A stretch of 64,000 bases of DNA from Ostrinia nubilalis (GCF_963855985.1 NC_087093.1:7385501-7449500), one strand, 5' to 3'. Positions 47,090 through 58,991 are shown, counted from the first letter of the stretch. Notes: generated by a model not told the origin, from the letters alone. Translations and numbers: made by a program.

Positions 47090-48195
47090 GTTCCCGTGGG
47101 AATTTCGGGAATTCCCGTTCCCGTGGGAATTTCGGGAATTCCTTGTTTGTAACTAAGCTTTAAGTTTACTAAGGTACCTACATACCAAATTTCAAGCGTC
47201 TAACTTAAGCAGTTTAGATTTATCATACAAAAGGATTTACCCGCGAATTCCCGTTTCCGTGGGAATTTCGGGAATTCCCGTTCCCGTGGAATTTTCGGGA
47301 ATTCCCGATGCGGTGGGAATTTCGGGAATTCCCGTTCCCGTGGGAATTTCGGGAATTCCTTGTAACTAAGCTTTAAGTTTACTAAGGTACCTACATACCA
47401 AATTTCAAGCGTCTAACTAAAGCAGTTTAGATTTTTCATACAAAAGGATTTTCCCGCTAATTCCGGTTCCCGTGGGAATTTCGGGAATTCCCGTACCCGT
47501 GGGAAATTCGGGAATTCCTTGTTGTAACTAAGCTTTAAGTTTACTAAGGTACCTACATACCAAATTTCAAGCGTCTAACTTAAGCAGTTTAGATTTTTCA
47601 TACAAAAGGATTTTCCCGCGAATTCCCGTTCCCGTGGGAATTTCGGGAATTCCCGTACCCGTGGGAATTTCGGGAATTCCTTGTTGTAACTAAGCTTTAA
47701 GTTTACTAAGGTACCTACCTACCTACATACCAAATTTCAAGCGTCTAACTTAAGCAGTTTAGATTTTTCATACAAAAGGATTTTCCCGCGAATTCCCGTT
47801 CCCGTGGGAATTTCGGGAATTCCCGTTCCCGTGGGAATTTCGAGAATTCCTTGTTGTAACTAAGCTTTAAGTTTACTAAGGTACCTACCTACCTACATAC
47901 CAAATTTCAAGCGTCTAACTTAAGCAGTTTAGATTTTTCATACAAAAGGATTTTCCCGCTAATTCCCGTTCCCGTGGGAATTTCGGGAATTCCTTGTTGT
48001 AACTAAGCTTTAAGTTTACTAAGGTACCTACATGCCAAATTTCAAGCGTCTAACTTAAGCAGTTTAGATTTTTCATACAAAAGGATTTTCCCGCTAATTC
48101 CTGTTCCCGTGGGAATCCCTAAGTATACTATAACCTGCCCAGGAGTATGAAAAATAATTGTACCAAGTTTCGTTAAAATCCGTCGAGTAGTTTTT
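47090..48195 (+). repeat. tandem-expanded copy of the dispersed repeat at 1192
   Basis: Six copies of the anchor TAACTAAGCTTTAAGTTTAC at about 47150, 47362, 47524, 47685, 47854 and 47998 (spacings 144-212 bp), separated by variable numbers of TCCCGTTCCCGTGGGAATTT units. It ends with the same unique 3' part as 1580-1670 but without the CAGA tail. Confidence 0.8.
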
Positions 48196-48422
48196 GTTTT
48201 TTTTTGATGAATTTTGATGGCCAAAACTGGCACATGACTGTGGCCAGAAATGGGGTAAAGCTGGCCAAAAATGGCACAAATTCCCATTTCTTTTTCTTTT
48301 CTACAGGATTATTTTTCCATTGAATCATTATGAAAAAAAATGTATCCTTAGGCTAGATCTAAATATATTTAATCACTCTTTACAAGAAATAAGTCCGTGA
48401 TAACAAAAACTGTAAAATGATA

Positions 48423-50013
48423 TCGCACACCTAGATCTAAACTGAGACAACTCAAAAAAGGGCATTTTTCAGGAGGCGAAAAAAACGTATTACTACATAT
48501 TTTGTTAGGGAAGTTATGAAACTCAGTTTTATTTTGGATTATTGATAGGCTGTGAAATGATCCTGTGTATTAACTGGGTCAAAAAATCTATCCTTTTTAC
48601 CTTTAATCGCAGTTTTTTTAGTTGTTACATTTTAGGGGAATGACTTTGTATAAATAATAAAGTACATTTAGACTTGAATCAGTTTTTTTTGGACATTTTG
48701 AGATTTGAGTCCTCCTTTTCCACTCTTAAAATTTTTATATCGTGCCATTTAACTTGATTCCGATTTTCGTCTACAACCAAATTAGTTGCCCACATTTTTT
48801 GCAAGATTTTAGTGTCATCAAACTTTTCAAATGTCATCTCTTCCACGTTCTTTGGTCCTCTGTATTTCAAAATTTCAAGATGTGGCTGAGTCCTCTTCCT
48901 GCACTATTAAAGTGTTTTCATTGAATGTTTCGATATCCTTAATCATCAATTTAGGAATTGTTTGAGAAAACAGTTCTTTTTAACACGATTTGGATCAGCA
49001 TAAGAGATATAAATGAAGATTTCATGACATGGTGAACATGATAGGTGTTTGAGTTTCTTCAGCCACTTTTTCTTAGCATCAGCTGATTGATATGTTTATT
49101 TATTATTTATTTACTTATTATAGACCTTTTTTCTACATTATTTTTTATTTCTACATTATAAAGAAGGTTTTATCTCTTGTGCAGACAACAGCATATCAGA
49201 CTATACACTTGTATTACAACTACATTAGTTACTACAGTGTTTAACTTGAAGGGCCGTCGTCTGTACATCGCTATTTTAACTATCTTTACACTGTTCTCTC
49301 AAAATATTTAAAAGAAAACGACCTAGCATATTTTTTTCGGAAAATAAAGAAAATATCCACTGTAATTTTTACTTATCCAACAATAGTAAGTTAACTCAAA
49401 ACACTCTTCTCAAACACAACAGTTGAACAGTTTGAATAAAACTAACTTTATTTAGGAACAGGGATTATCATACTGTACCTGATTTTAGGTGAAACATGCA
49501 AAACTACGCGTTCTGTATAGAAAAACATTGAATTGAAATTTGTTCCAACAAAACTACGCCAACTAGAAATTCACAAGTTGATTCATCAAAACAAACTCAA
49601 CTCAAAATAGTAACAAAATATAAGTTACTTTATCAAACAAAACTGGAACAAGTCAAAATGATCTGGTTGACTATTGCAGAACAATTCATCAATACTGTTA
49701 CTACTCAAATTAACTCATTACATATTTTCTGCTTAACTGTAACAAATCTAAATATCCGCGTTTTCGTTTATTTTAATACGTGCACTCTCTGATACTAGCG
49801 AAGGTCAACTGACAAAACGCTTGTTTAGGTGGAAGGGGTTGACAAGCGTTGATTCAACAAAAGTAAGTTATCGCCATCTAGCGGCAAATGGATCAAGGCT
49901 TTATTAAACCTGTTATGTTGGAAAGATGCGTATGATAACCGAGTATTTGAATACAAGCATAAGTCAAAATTGGCAATTTTTGAGTTGTCTCAGTTTAGAT
50001 CTAGGTGTGCGAT
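48423..50013. mobile_element. 1.59-kb element, TIR TCGCACACCTAGATCTAAAC
   Basis: ~37-bp inverted ends, flanked by TA. The interior is AT-rich. A 63-codon minus frame (48870-48679) has no motif I recognise. Confidence 0.7.
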
Positions 50014-50590
50014 ATAGCCTCAAAGTCTAAAAAATTCTTAAAATGGCCAAAACCGGGTCACCTGCCCTAGTTGATTTCCAATAAAAACTACCCATAAAAC
50101 GCAACTTAACCTAAAAATTTCATTTTCAGTTTTTTCAGAAACTAAGTTTCCGATCTCCCCCGTTCACAGGGGGAGTTTCCCTACCCCCCTCTCTCCCTCC
50201 ACCTCATCCCTACAACCCTTTAATAATGCGATAGAGGAATAAAAATTTAACCTTTAATAGTATGCCAAAAGACGATTCTGACTAAGAACTTTCTGCGATG
50301 ATGGTTCTGCTTTTTAATTATTCGGGATTTTTAAAGTAAGTCATCATCATTTTTAAAATAAGTAAATCATCTTTAAGCCTAAAGATGATTCTGCCTTACA
50401 AAATTATTAGTTTTGAAGGTATGCCAAATGAGTGTATGTATTATGCCTAATGATTTTCTGAATAAAGAAGATTATGCCATCCGTTGTTATGCATAGTAAA
50501 ATTATGATTAAAAAAGTTCTGCGAAAAAAGGTAAAACCAAAAAAATTGCACTCTTGTGAGCGTAGTAGTAAGGTGCGATTTCGAATGCAC
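50014..50590. other. no gene; degenerate GATTCTGCC repeats
   Basis: From about 50262 to 50530 short motifs like GATTCTGCC, ATTATGCC and TTTCTGCG recur irregularly. Confidence 0.45.
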
Positions 50591-50593
50591 CAG

Positions 50594-51921
50594 TGGGTCT
50601 AGTCAAAACGCACTTTAAAATCGCAAACCCATCGCAAACCAGTCGCAAACAAATAAACAAATCGCAAAAGAGGTCGATAACAAAAAAGGCTTAGTCAAAC
50701 GGCAAAAAATCGAATCGCAAAGCCCTACCTATCGATAATCGAAAGACTGGATTGAAATTTCCCATACAAAGGCTTAGCCAACATGCATTTAAGACTCAAT
50801 CAAAATCGAATCGAATCGCAACACCCGCCATTTTCATTGCGATTACTAAAACCCCGGTGATAAGCTTCGATTCGGTCGAAAACCAATAGGGTGAGTTGCA
50901 CCACCTAACTTTGAACGTAACTATGACGTTAACCGGTGTTTTTTGTATGGAGTTTGACAGATTTTAGACGTTTGTCAAAGTTAAACTAAGATGGTGCAAC
51001 CCACCCTAAGGCTGTTTTGACAAATCCGTATCGCGATGTCGTTTTGACAGCTAGTTTGACAGCGAAGCATAGACGTAAACAGAGAGCAGCGGGTCTAGTC
51101 AAAACGCACTTTAAAATCGCAAACCCATCGCAAACCAGTCGCAAACAAATAAACAAATCGCAAAAGAGGTCGATAACAAAAAAGTCTTAGTCAAACGGCA
51201 AAAAATCGAATCGCAAAGCCCTACCTATCGATAATCGAAAGACTGGTTTGAAATTTCCCATACAAAGGCTTAGCCAACATGCATTTAAGACTCAATCAAA
51301 ATCGAATCGAATCGCAACACCCGCCATTTTCATTGCGATTACTAAAACCCCGGTGATAAGCTTGGATTCGATCGAAAACCAATAGGGTGAGTTGCACCAC
51401 CTAACTTTAAACGTAACTATGACGTTAACCGGTGTTTTTTGTATGGAGTTTGACAGATTTTAGACGTTTGTCAAAGTTAAACTAAGATGGTGCAACCCAC
51501 CCTAAGGCTGTTTTGACAAATCCGTATCGCGATGTCGTTTTGACAGCTAGTTTGACAGCGAAGCATAGACGTAAACAGAGAGCAGAAAGAAGGAAGAAAC
51601 TAATTTAAAAAAAAAAGCTAGAAAAAGTAAAAACAATCGCAAAGTCATAGACATTTTTTAACTTTTATTCGATTTTGAATGAACTTTTATATCGCCGCGT
51701 CGTTGGTGGTTCAATGTGCATTTTGGCTGCCATTTTCCGATCGAATCGAATCACTGGTGACGCGGCGACTGACATTAGTGAAAACTTCACATTGGTTTGC
51801 GATGGCATTTTGACTAGACCCACAGAAAGAAGGAAGAAACTAATTTAAAAAAAAAAGCTAGAAAAAGTAAAAACAATCGCAAAGTCATAGACATTTTTTA
51901 ATGGCATTTTGACTAGACCCA
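50594..51921 (-). mobile_element. W MITE copy 3, split by copy 4 and internally deleted
   Basis: Parts 50594-51089 and 51826-51921. TSD CAG at 50591-50593 and 51922-51924. Copy 4 sits at the same internal CAG as in copy 1. The second part lacks ~140 bp (junction near 51900). Confidence 0.85.
51090..51822 (-). mobile_element. W MITE copy 4 (733 bp), nested in copy 3
   Basis: Complete, same orientation as its host copy. TSD CAG at 51087-51089 and 51823-51825. Confidence 0.88.
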
Positions 51922-51924
51922 CAG

Positions 51925-52658
51925 TGGGTCTAGTCAAAATGCCATCGCAAACCGATATGAAGTTTTCACTAATGTCAGTCGCCGCGTCACCAGTAATTCG
52001 ATTCGATCGGAAAATGGCAGCCAAAATGCACATTGAACCACCAACGACGCGGCGATATAAAAGTTCATTCAAAATCGAAAAAAAGTTAAAAAATGTCTAT
52101 GACTTTGCGATTGTTTTTACTTTTTTTAGCTTTTTTTTTTTTAATTTGTTTCTTCCTTCTTTCTGCTCTCTGTTTACGTCTATGCTTCGCCGTCAAACTA
52201 ACTGTCAAAACGACATCGCGATACGGATTTGTCAAAACAGCCTTAGGGTGGGTTGCACCATCTTAGTTTAACGTTGACAAACGTCTTAAATCTGTCAAAC
52301 TCCATACAAAAAACACCGGTTAACGTCATAGTTACGGTCAAAGTTAGGTGGTGCAACTCACCCTATTGGTTTTTGATCGAATCGAAGCTTATCACCGGGG
52401 TTTTAGTAATCGCAATGAAAATGGCGGGTGTTGCGATTCGATTCGATTTTGATTGAGTCTTAAATGCATGTTGGCTAAGCCTTTGTATGGGAAATTTCAA
52501 TCCAGTCTTTCGATTATCGATAGGTAGGGCTTTGCGATTCGATTTTTTGCCGTTTGACTAAGCCTTTTTTGTTATCGACCTCTTTTGCGATTTGTTTATT
52601 TGTTTGCGACTGGTTTGCGATGGGTTTGCGATTTTAAAGTGCGTTTTGACTAGACCCG
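51925..52658 (+). mobile_element. W MITE copy 5 (734 bp)
   Basis: Complete. TSD CAG at 51922-51924, shared with the end of copy 3, and at 52659-52661. Confidence 0.9.
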
Positions 52659-52704
52659 CAGGTTCGTTGGAAATTTTGCATTATTATTATTATAGCCTGA
52701 CCAG

Positions 52705-52833
52705 TGGGTCTAGACAAAGTGCAAATTATAATCGCAAACCAGTCGCAAAGTGGTCGAAAAGCCCCTTTTTTGTATGGAGTTTTGACGGATTCGATTTTCG
52801 ATTCGATCAAAAAGTGCGTTTTGTCTAAGGGGG
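52705..52833 (+). repeat. S MITE, 129 bp, CAG target
   Basis: Ends TGGGTCTAGACAAAGTGC and GCGTTTTGTCTAAGGGGG. TSD CAG (52702-52704, 52834-52836) confirmed by the intact Z copy at 13466. Its end resembles that of W. Confidence 0.88.
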
Positions 52834-52891
52834 CAGGAACATAAAAACCCTGGCATAGAGGCGCGTCAATTGCATTTGATAGTGCAACACT

Positions 52892-53462
52892 CAATGATAT
52901 TATATAAAAACAAAAGCAGATATGTTATAAGCGCTCGCGCTGTGAATACTCAAATACGTCCCAATTGGGACGTCTTGTGTTTAGTCTTCGAGTGGCCTGC
53001 GTCGTGCGCAATCGCGTGCGTACCACACCGTAAGTTCCTGTTCTTACCAAAATAAATAAAAAATGCCATCGTGTGTGTTTCGAAAGTGTACCAATTATGA
53101 CTCTAAAGTAAACAAAATACAAGGGATCTCTTACCACATGTGATTATGCAAAATTATTTAGTATTTATGTTTTCAATTATTTATGCAAACAATCAAGACG
53201 CCATGCGCCATGTTCAAGTTAAGAAAGAGAAAGCGATCTTGTTTTGACGTTAGAGCGATAAGGATGCGTGCGCTACGGACATAGATTAGTTAGTGCAGAA
53301 TCGTTAAAACTATAGCTATCTCTTTCATTTGCGTGCTATTTCGTATCTTTTGTTTCACTTATCAGTTACATTTGTCAATGTGTGCGATTTGGAATAGCTC
53401 GGCACGGATTCAAATCGTAATTTCTATGAACGTAACATATCTATAGTTCTTTAATATCATTG
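52892..53462 (+). mobile_element. 571-bp mini P element with a THAP exon
   Basis: TIR CAATGATATTA; perfect 8-bp TSD GCAACACT (52884-52891, 53463-53470); empty site in Z copy 1 near 13530. A THAP first exon lies at 53063-53139. A third TIR type of the P superfamily in this window. Confidence 0.85.
53063..53139 (+). pseudogene. THAP first exon in the mini P element
   Basis: MPSCVFRKCTNYDSK...ISYH ends AT|GTGATT in phase 2, as in the other two P-like first exons. No downstream exon. Confidence 0.65.
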
Positions 53463-54217
53463 GCAACACTGAGTACAGTCGTACCTGTGTTAAATTAATA
53501 GGCTAACTTTATGTATCAGGATTCAGGATTACGGGCTAATTTGATATTTTCATAAATTAACGAAAAAATATTATTATAGGTTATTATATTATTATATTTA
53601 AATAAATTAAATGAAACCATCAATCGAGCTAGTAGAATTTATTTTATTATTCATCAATAATCAAATTCAGAACTTGAATATTCAACTGCAATGTCTGCTC
53701 ATGAACGCTTCAAACTCGGTACTTCTTTCCCAATTCCATAAAATTCAACACTTAGAAAGTGGCAAAAAATTTTAAAATAGGTAGTTGAAACAAACCACAG
53801 CAAATTTTCATAGTGGACTGTACTATACGATAAACATGTCAGTCAATTTGACAACCTTTGTTTGTCGGAAACATTATTCAATGAAAATATTGTCCGAACC
53901 CTTAGTATTTCTCTTCGTCAAATACTTTAACACATTGTGAACCACTTTTCTTTCACGACTATAAAAAGATTTTAGCAATTTAATTCATAAAACCAATTGC
54001 GCACATTTAAAATAAACTTTGTTTACACTTTGACAGCAATAGACTGACATGCAAGGTTTTTTTTTTTTTTTTTTTTTGAACAGATTTAACGGCTTCGGAT
54101 AGTGTCCTTACGGCCAATTCTTTAGTGAGTTATTTCTTTCTTTGTATTTTCATTCATGAGTACTTTCTGAGTGTTTTCAATGGATTTCTGTTCTTCTGTA
54201 TCTTAGTTGAAATGTCT

Positions 54218-57200
54218 TCATAAATTTATATGTGTATTTACAATGTACTGGTAAATATGTGGGTACGTCTTTTCATTCGCTAGTATGGATGGCAAGAGGC
54301 GGGGAATATTTTCATCTTCTTGATAGATCTTCAGTAAGCCATCCACTAGCAGAAGCCTTTCCAAATTAAAGGCTGGGCACTGAAGAATAAGATGGTCTAA
54401 GTCTGCCGCATCTGCCTGGCAAAATTCACATTTATCTGTAGTGACCATTTTAATCCGTTTAAGGTGGGTTGGAAATTTTGCGTGTCCAAGTCGTAAGCGA
54501 TTCATTGTAGTGATGAAACTTCTTGAGGTAGAACTTTGCGACTTGCAGTACCATGGTTTTCTTGGAAGTTTCTGTTGTATTTGTCCATACCATTTTCCTT
54601 TGGTTAATTTAGTGATATTCCACTCTTCATGCCAATTATCGAACATACGGGTTTTCAAGATGGAGTCATAGTCTGAGATGGGTACAGGGGGCGCTGGATA
54701 CCGTGAATCGCCACTATATGGACTTTCTATCTTCATCAATCTGTCCACTATTTCATTGCCAGTAATCCCAGAATGCGAGGGGACCCACATAAACTCTATT
54801 TGCTTGCAATCATTATTCAATAATATTTCTCTTATTTTCGTTATGTAGATGTTGGTCTTGTAATGAATATGAGTGTTTTGAAGACAAGTGAGGACACTCA
54901 AGGAGTCGGTAACAATCAAGAAAGTATTCTCATCTCTTATTCCTCCAATATATTGCAATGCAGTATATATTGCATAGGCTTCCGCTGTGAAAATTGATGC
55001 GTTCTTATCAAGTGTAAAACATCTCCCAAACTTAACTCTTGAATCATAATACGCTGCTTTAGTGTTTTCCTCAGTTTTAGAACCGTCTGTGTATATCTTC
55101 CGATGCCGAACCTTTTCGCTATTTACAAATTGGACAAACTCATAGTTGTTATTAACTTTCTTCAAGCAAACCATTGGTATCTTAGTCTGAATTTCTAATG
55201 TACTTAGATCCCAATTTACCCTATGGTCTATGCATTTACAAATTTCTTTTAGTTCATTTAAATGCTCACATTGCAAAAGACAATTGTTGTAATACAAATT
55301 AAAGTACATTTTATTACTTAAAATCTTAACATAAAACTTTTCTGTTAAATATCTAAGTCTAACTAAGATTGGTGGAATCCCGGACTCTATTTCTAAGGAA
55401 TTTATTGGAGTTGAACAAAAAGCTCCAGTTATAATTCTTAATCCCTTGTTTTGAATGACTTCTAGCTTACGATACAAAAAATTACTTAGATATCTCCCAT
55501 AAACAATAAGTCCATAGTCATAATGAGATCTAACTATAGCCTTAAAGACCATATTTAAAATTTTTGGGTCCATTCCCCACGTAACACTTGCTAAGTGTCT
55601 CATGATATTTACAGTTTTTTGCATTGTATCTACAATTTTAAGCACATGAGAATGAAAAATTAATTGAGAGTCAAAAATAATACCTAAAAATCTCTTTTCT
55701 TCCACTAATTGAATATTTACAGAATTATATACAATATTTACATGATCACGAGACTGAGAATCATTTTTCTTAGTGAAAATCATGCCCGAGCTTTTAGTGG
55801 GATTTACATCTAGTTTCAACTTAACATTATAATACAAATATAATTGACGTAAAGCTTCATTAATAGTAAATTCGGCAAGTGATAAATTTCTATTAGTAGT
55901 GTACAACACAATATCATCTGCATATTGCAAAACCGATAATCTAGGAACTGAAATAAACCTATGTATTTGAGATGTGTACAGCAAGTAAATCAAGGGTGAT
56001 AAGGTGGCCCCCTGAGGAACCCCTTTATAAACTAATTTTGGACCATGAAGGACATTGTTGAACTTTAAATAAACGGTACGCGAATAAAAAAAATCAAAAA
56101 TCCATTTGCACACTTTACCTGGGATATTGAAGCTATGTAGAATCTCAACAAGGGTTAAAAGATTGACGTTATCAAACGCTCCACTCACATCTAAGAAGGT
56201 ACATAATAAATAGCTGTGATCACAAAAAGATTCTTGAATATCACCTGTGAACTTTACAAGACTATCTAATGTAGAACGGCCTTTACGAAACCCAAATTGA
56301 TCGTGAGGGATAATTAATCTAGATTCCACAAAAAGTTCTAATCTAGTCTTTAACATATTTTCAAAAATTTTCCCTACACAAGAAGATAAAGAAATAGGTC
56401 TGTAAGAATCAGCATATTTAGGATCCTTATCCGGTTTGAGAATAGGAACTACAGCGATAGTTTTCCATGACTTTGGTATTAAGCCAGCGGACCACAAATT
56501 GTTGAAAATATTAAGCAAAATTAATTTAGCTGAAGGGTCTAAGCGTTTAATCAAAATATACGGAATATCATCAAGTCCTGGAGAAGTGTCTTTTTTAGAA
56601 TTTAAAGAAAAATTAAACTCTGTTTCAGTAAAAAGTGAATTCAAATGTATATTAAAATCATTAAAAACAAATAAATTGTTGAGGTGGTCAGTATCTACAG
56701 AATCATGATTAGGAGCTATTTTATCAAAAAAATCTTGTAAAAATTCTTCATCTTTGCTATCAGGCTTTGAAGCTTTTCTATTAAAAACTTTAATGAACTT
56801 CCATATTTTGCTGATTGGTGTACAACGATCAAAGCTAGAACACAATTTTTTCCAACTGATTATCTTTTGTTCTTTAATAATCAATCTTTTAGATGCTTCA
56901 AGTTTTTTATAAATAATGTAATTTTCTATTGTTGGATGACGTCTATACATATGAAGAGCTAATTTAGTTTCCTTAACTGCATTGGAACAAGTTTCATTCC
57001 ACCATGGCATAGGCTTATAAACTTTGCGTCTATTATTACTATCATAAGTGTGTATCGGTATAAAATCTTTTCTCAAAGCATTTAATAAGTCACAAAATTC
57101 TGCATAAGCAAAGAGCGGGTCTGGATAATCAAGAAGATGATTAAAAATCGTTCTAGATTTGATTGTATAGCCTAACCAGTCAGCTTTTTTGTAAATAAAC

Positions 57201-57910
57201 TTTTCAAAACTACAGGAATCTTGGTATATTTCACAATCATAATTTAAGTTAACTAAAGTAGGAAAATGATAGCTACCTAAGGTATCCTCTGTATAAACTG
57301 ACCACTCTGCTGAAGCTGCTAATGAAGGAGATACGAATGCAATGTCGATTGCTGATGCCGAATGATTGGGACGGCTTAGTGTGGTAGGCTGACCATCGTT
57401 TAATATATACAAATTAATTTCATCAAGCATATCATAAATCTGAATACCTCTTGGCTTGTTTGTAGAAGACCCAAATGCTGTATGATGGGCATTGAAGTCG
57501 CCCATTACTAGAACTGGAGAAGGTAAAGAACTAATAATATTTTTTAAATTATTTACTGGAAAACGACCAGGACGTGGAGGACAATACGCACCCAAAACTG
57601 TTATTGAACTATTACGATTTACTTTTACACTAATGGCTAATGTTTGGATTCTATCATTACTTGCTGTAACAATTTCTGATGTTAAAAGAGAGTTTTTACA
57701 AATAATGGCAACACCACCGTAACCAGTGTCACTGTCATTTCTAAATATTTTATAACCTCTAAATTTTACTGAATCTGATGATTTTAACCAAGTTTCATTG
57801 AGAATTAAAATATCAATATTGAGTGTAATTAAAAGCTCACTTACGAAGGGAGTCTTAGGCTTAAGACTCTGAATATTGTGTTGAACAATAACTAAAGATT
57901 TACTATCCAT
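54218..57910 (-). CDS. LINE ORF2: endonuclease, reverse transcriptase, RNase H (1230 aa)
   Basis: Performs target-primed reverse transcription in the nucleus. AP endonuclease at residues 1-230: VQHNIQS, NETWLKS, MGDFNAHHTAFGSS, SAIDIAFVSP; the last motif reads GSYHFP, with Tyr where SDH is usual. RT about 430-720: SYRPISLSS, FGFRKGRSTLD, GVPQGATLSPLIY, YADDIVLY near 660. RNase H about 935-1070 with IYTDGSK, TAEAYAIY, TDSLSVL, WVPSHSG and EIVDRL, so all four acidic residues are present. A C-terminal Cys/His motif CEFC...DHLILQC lies near 1170. The ATG overlaps the end of ORF1. No stop or frameshift. Confidence 0.93.
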   Translation of the reverse strand: MDSKSLVIVQHNIQSLKPKTPFVSELLITLNIDILILNETWLKSSDSVKFRGYKIFRNDSDTGYGGVAIICKNSLLTSEIVTASNDRIQTLAISVKVNRNSSITVLGAYCPPRPGRFPVNNLKNIISSLPSPVLVMGDFNAHHTAFGSSTNKPRGIQIYDMLDEINLYILNDGQPTTLSRPNHSASAIDIAFVSPSLAASAEWSVYTEDTLGSYHFPTLVNLNYDCEIYQDSCSFEKFIYKKADWLGYTIKSRTIFNHLLDYPDPLFAYAEFCDLLNALRKDFIPIHTYDSNNRRKVYKPMPWWNETCSNAVKETKLALHMYRRHPTIENYIIYKKLEASKRLIIKEQKIISWKKLCSSFDRCTPISKIWKFIKVFNRKASKPDSKDEEFLQDFFDKIAPNHDSVDTDHLNNLFVFNDFNIHLNSLFTETEFNFSLNSKKDTSPGLDDIPYILIKRLDPSAKLILLNIFNNLWSAGLIPKSWKTIAVVPILKPDKDPKYADSYRPISLSSCVGKIFENMLKTRLELFVESRLIIPHDQFGFRKGRSTLDSLVKFTGDIQESFCDHSYLLCTFLDVSGAFDNVNLLTLVEILHSFNIPGKVCKWIFDFFYSRTVYLKFNNVLHGPKLVYKGVPQGATLSPLIYLLYTSQIHRFISVPRLSVLQYADDIVLYTTNRNLSLAEFTINEALRQLYLYYNVKLKLDVNPTKSSGMIFTKKNDSQSRDHVNIVYNSVNIQLVEEKRFLGIIFDSQLIFHSHVLKIVDTMQKTVNIMRHLASVTWGMDPKILNMVFKAIVRSHYDYGLIVYGRYLSNFLYRKLEVIQNKGLRIITGAFCSTPINSLEIESGIPPILVRLRYLTEKFYVKILSNKMYFNLYYNNCLLQCEHLNELKEICKCIDHRVNWDLSTLEIQTKIPMVCLKKVNNNYEFVQFVNSEKVRHRKIYTDGSKTEENTKAAYYDSRVKFGRCFTLDKNASIFTAEAYAIYTALQYIGGIRDENTFLIVTDSLSVLTCLQNTHIHYKTNIYITKIREILLNNDCKQIEFMWVPSHSGITGNEIVDRLMKIESPYSGDSRYPAPPVPISDYDSILKTRMFDNWHEEWNITKLTKGKWYGQIQQKLPRKPWYCKSQSSTSRSFITTMNRLRLGHAKFPTHLKRIKMVTTDKCEFCQADAADLDHLILQCPAFNLERLLLVDGLLKIYQEDENIPRLLPSILANEKTYPHIYQYIVNTHINL

Positions 57911-58991
57911 TTTGAGAAACTTTCTTTAAAAACATTTCTTTAATATTAGAGGAATTAATTGGCAAGCTGTTTTCTTTGTCACAAAAAGTTAATAAAGTAT
58001 CAACAATAGCTTTAATAATTAGATCATTATTGATAACATCAGTCAACAAGTTTTTATTTTTAATCTCTTTCGTGTCTTTAACATTTTGTTGTTGAGGTCG
58101 GGAACCTACTGCTTTGGCAAAAGATTTGTTTAAAGTTGGGAAGAAAGAACCCAAAGTAGTTTTGTTCATTATTTTATATTTGTTTTCTTCAATTTTCTGT
58201 TGTTTAACTGGACAAATCCTTGCCACAGCAATATGCTCGCCTTTACAATTGACACATAGAGGTTTGTTTGCGTTAGTACATTCTTTGTATGAGTGAGGTT
58301 GTGAACATATGGAGCATACGATGTTCCTTTTACAAAATTTAGTAGTATGACCAAATGCCATACATTTATAACACTGCATTACAGGCTTAATGTATTCAGT
58401 TACAGGTACAATGCTTAGACCATAGTTAACATGCTCGGGGAGTACATTACCTGCAAAGGTCAGAGATACAGTTTGCAATGGGATGATACCTTCAGGAGTG
58501 CGCTTCGTGAACCTTCTGACTGCCAGGATCTCCTGTGAACTGAGAAGTTTGTCAAATAGATGTTTGCAGCTAAGATCTGTGGGAATGTATCGTATAACTC
58601 CTATGCATTCTGATGTTGCCGCAGGGATGAAGGCTTTGATGTCATGAGAAGACAAGAATGTTGAGTTAAACAGTAACGCATTAGCATTCTTTGCATTATC
58701 AAAAATAACAGCATACCGCATTGCATTCACTCGTTTTATTTCTTTGACTCCCTTGTTGTACCGACTAAAAATGCTATTTAGGTAGATAGGGTCCTTGTTT
58801 CCAAACTTTACAGTGTCATTTGTGCTTTGTATGTATACAGGAAATATACAACCTGGAGAATTATCAGGATAACAACGTATATGGTTCTTCTTGTAGTATG
58901 GTGCATGTATAGACTCATCATCTTGTACTTCATCTACTTTTCTCTTCTTAGTATTATGCTTGGGGTCTTTACCCCCACTGTCAGAACTCAT
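57903..58991 (-). CDS. LINE ORF1: gag-like RNA-binding protein (362 aa)
   Basis: Nucleocapsid-like partner of ORF2. Basic N-terminus (NTKKRKVDE), a central domain about residues 45-200, then three zinc knuckles CYKCMAFGH, CSICSQPH and CVNCKGEH at about 205-265, and a Lys/Asn-rich C-terminus. The start at 58991 is the first ATG, 112 bp inside the element. Its last 8 nt overlap ORF2, suggesting translation reinitiation. Related in plan but not close in sequence to ORF1 at 24268. Confidence 0.92.
   Translation of the reverse strand: MSSDSGGKDPKHNTKKRKVDEVQDDESIHAPYYKKNHIRCYPDNSPGCIFPVYIQSTNDTVKFGNKDPIYLNSIFSRYNKGVKEIKRVNAMRYAVIFDNAKNANALLFNSTFLSSHDIKAFIPAATSECIGVIRYIPTDLSCKHLFDKLLSSQEILAVRRFTKRTPEGIIPLQTVSLTFAGNVLPEHVNYGLSIVPVTEYIKPVMQCYKCMAFGHTTKFCKRNIVCSICSQPHSYKECTNANKPLCVNCKGEHIAVARICPVKQQKIEENKYKIMNKTTLGSFFPTLNKSFAKAVGSRPQQQNVKDTKEIKNKNLLTDVINNDLIIKAIVDTLLTFCDKENSLPINSSNIKEMFLKKVSQNG

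Noticed and set aside
48679..48924. Transposase remnant in the 48423-50013 element
   Set aside because: Only 60-odd codons, no catalytic motif; left unassigned.
50594..52658. Segmental or tandem duplication, or a satellite array
   Set aside because: Every boundary carries CAG and the order is explained fully by nested insertion of single elements in mixed orientation.
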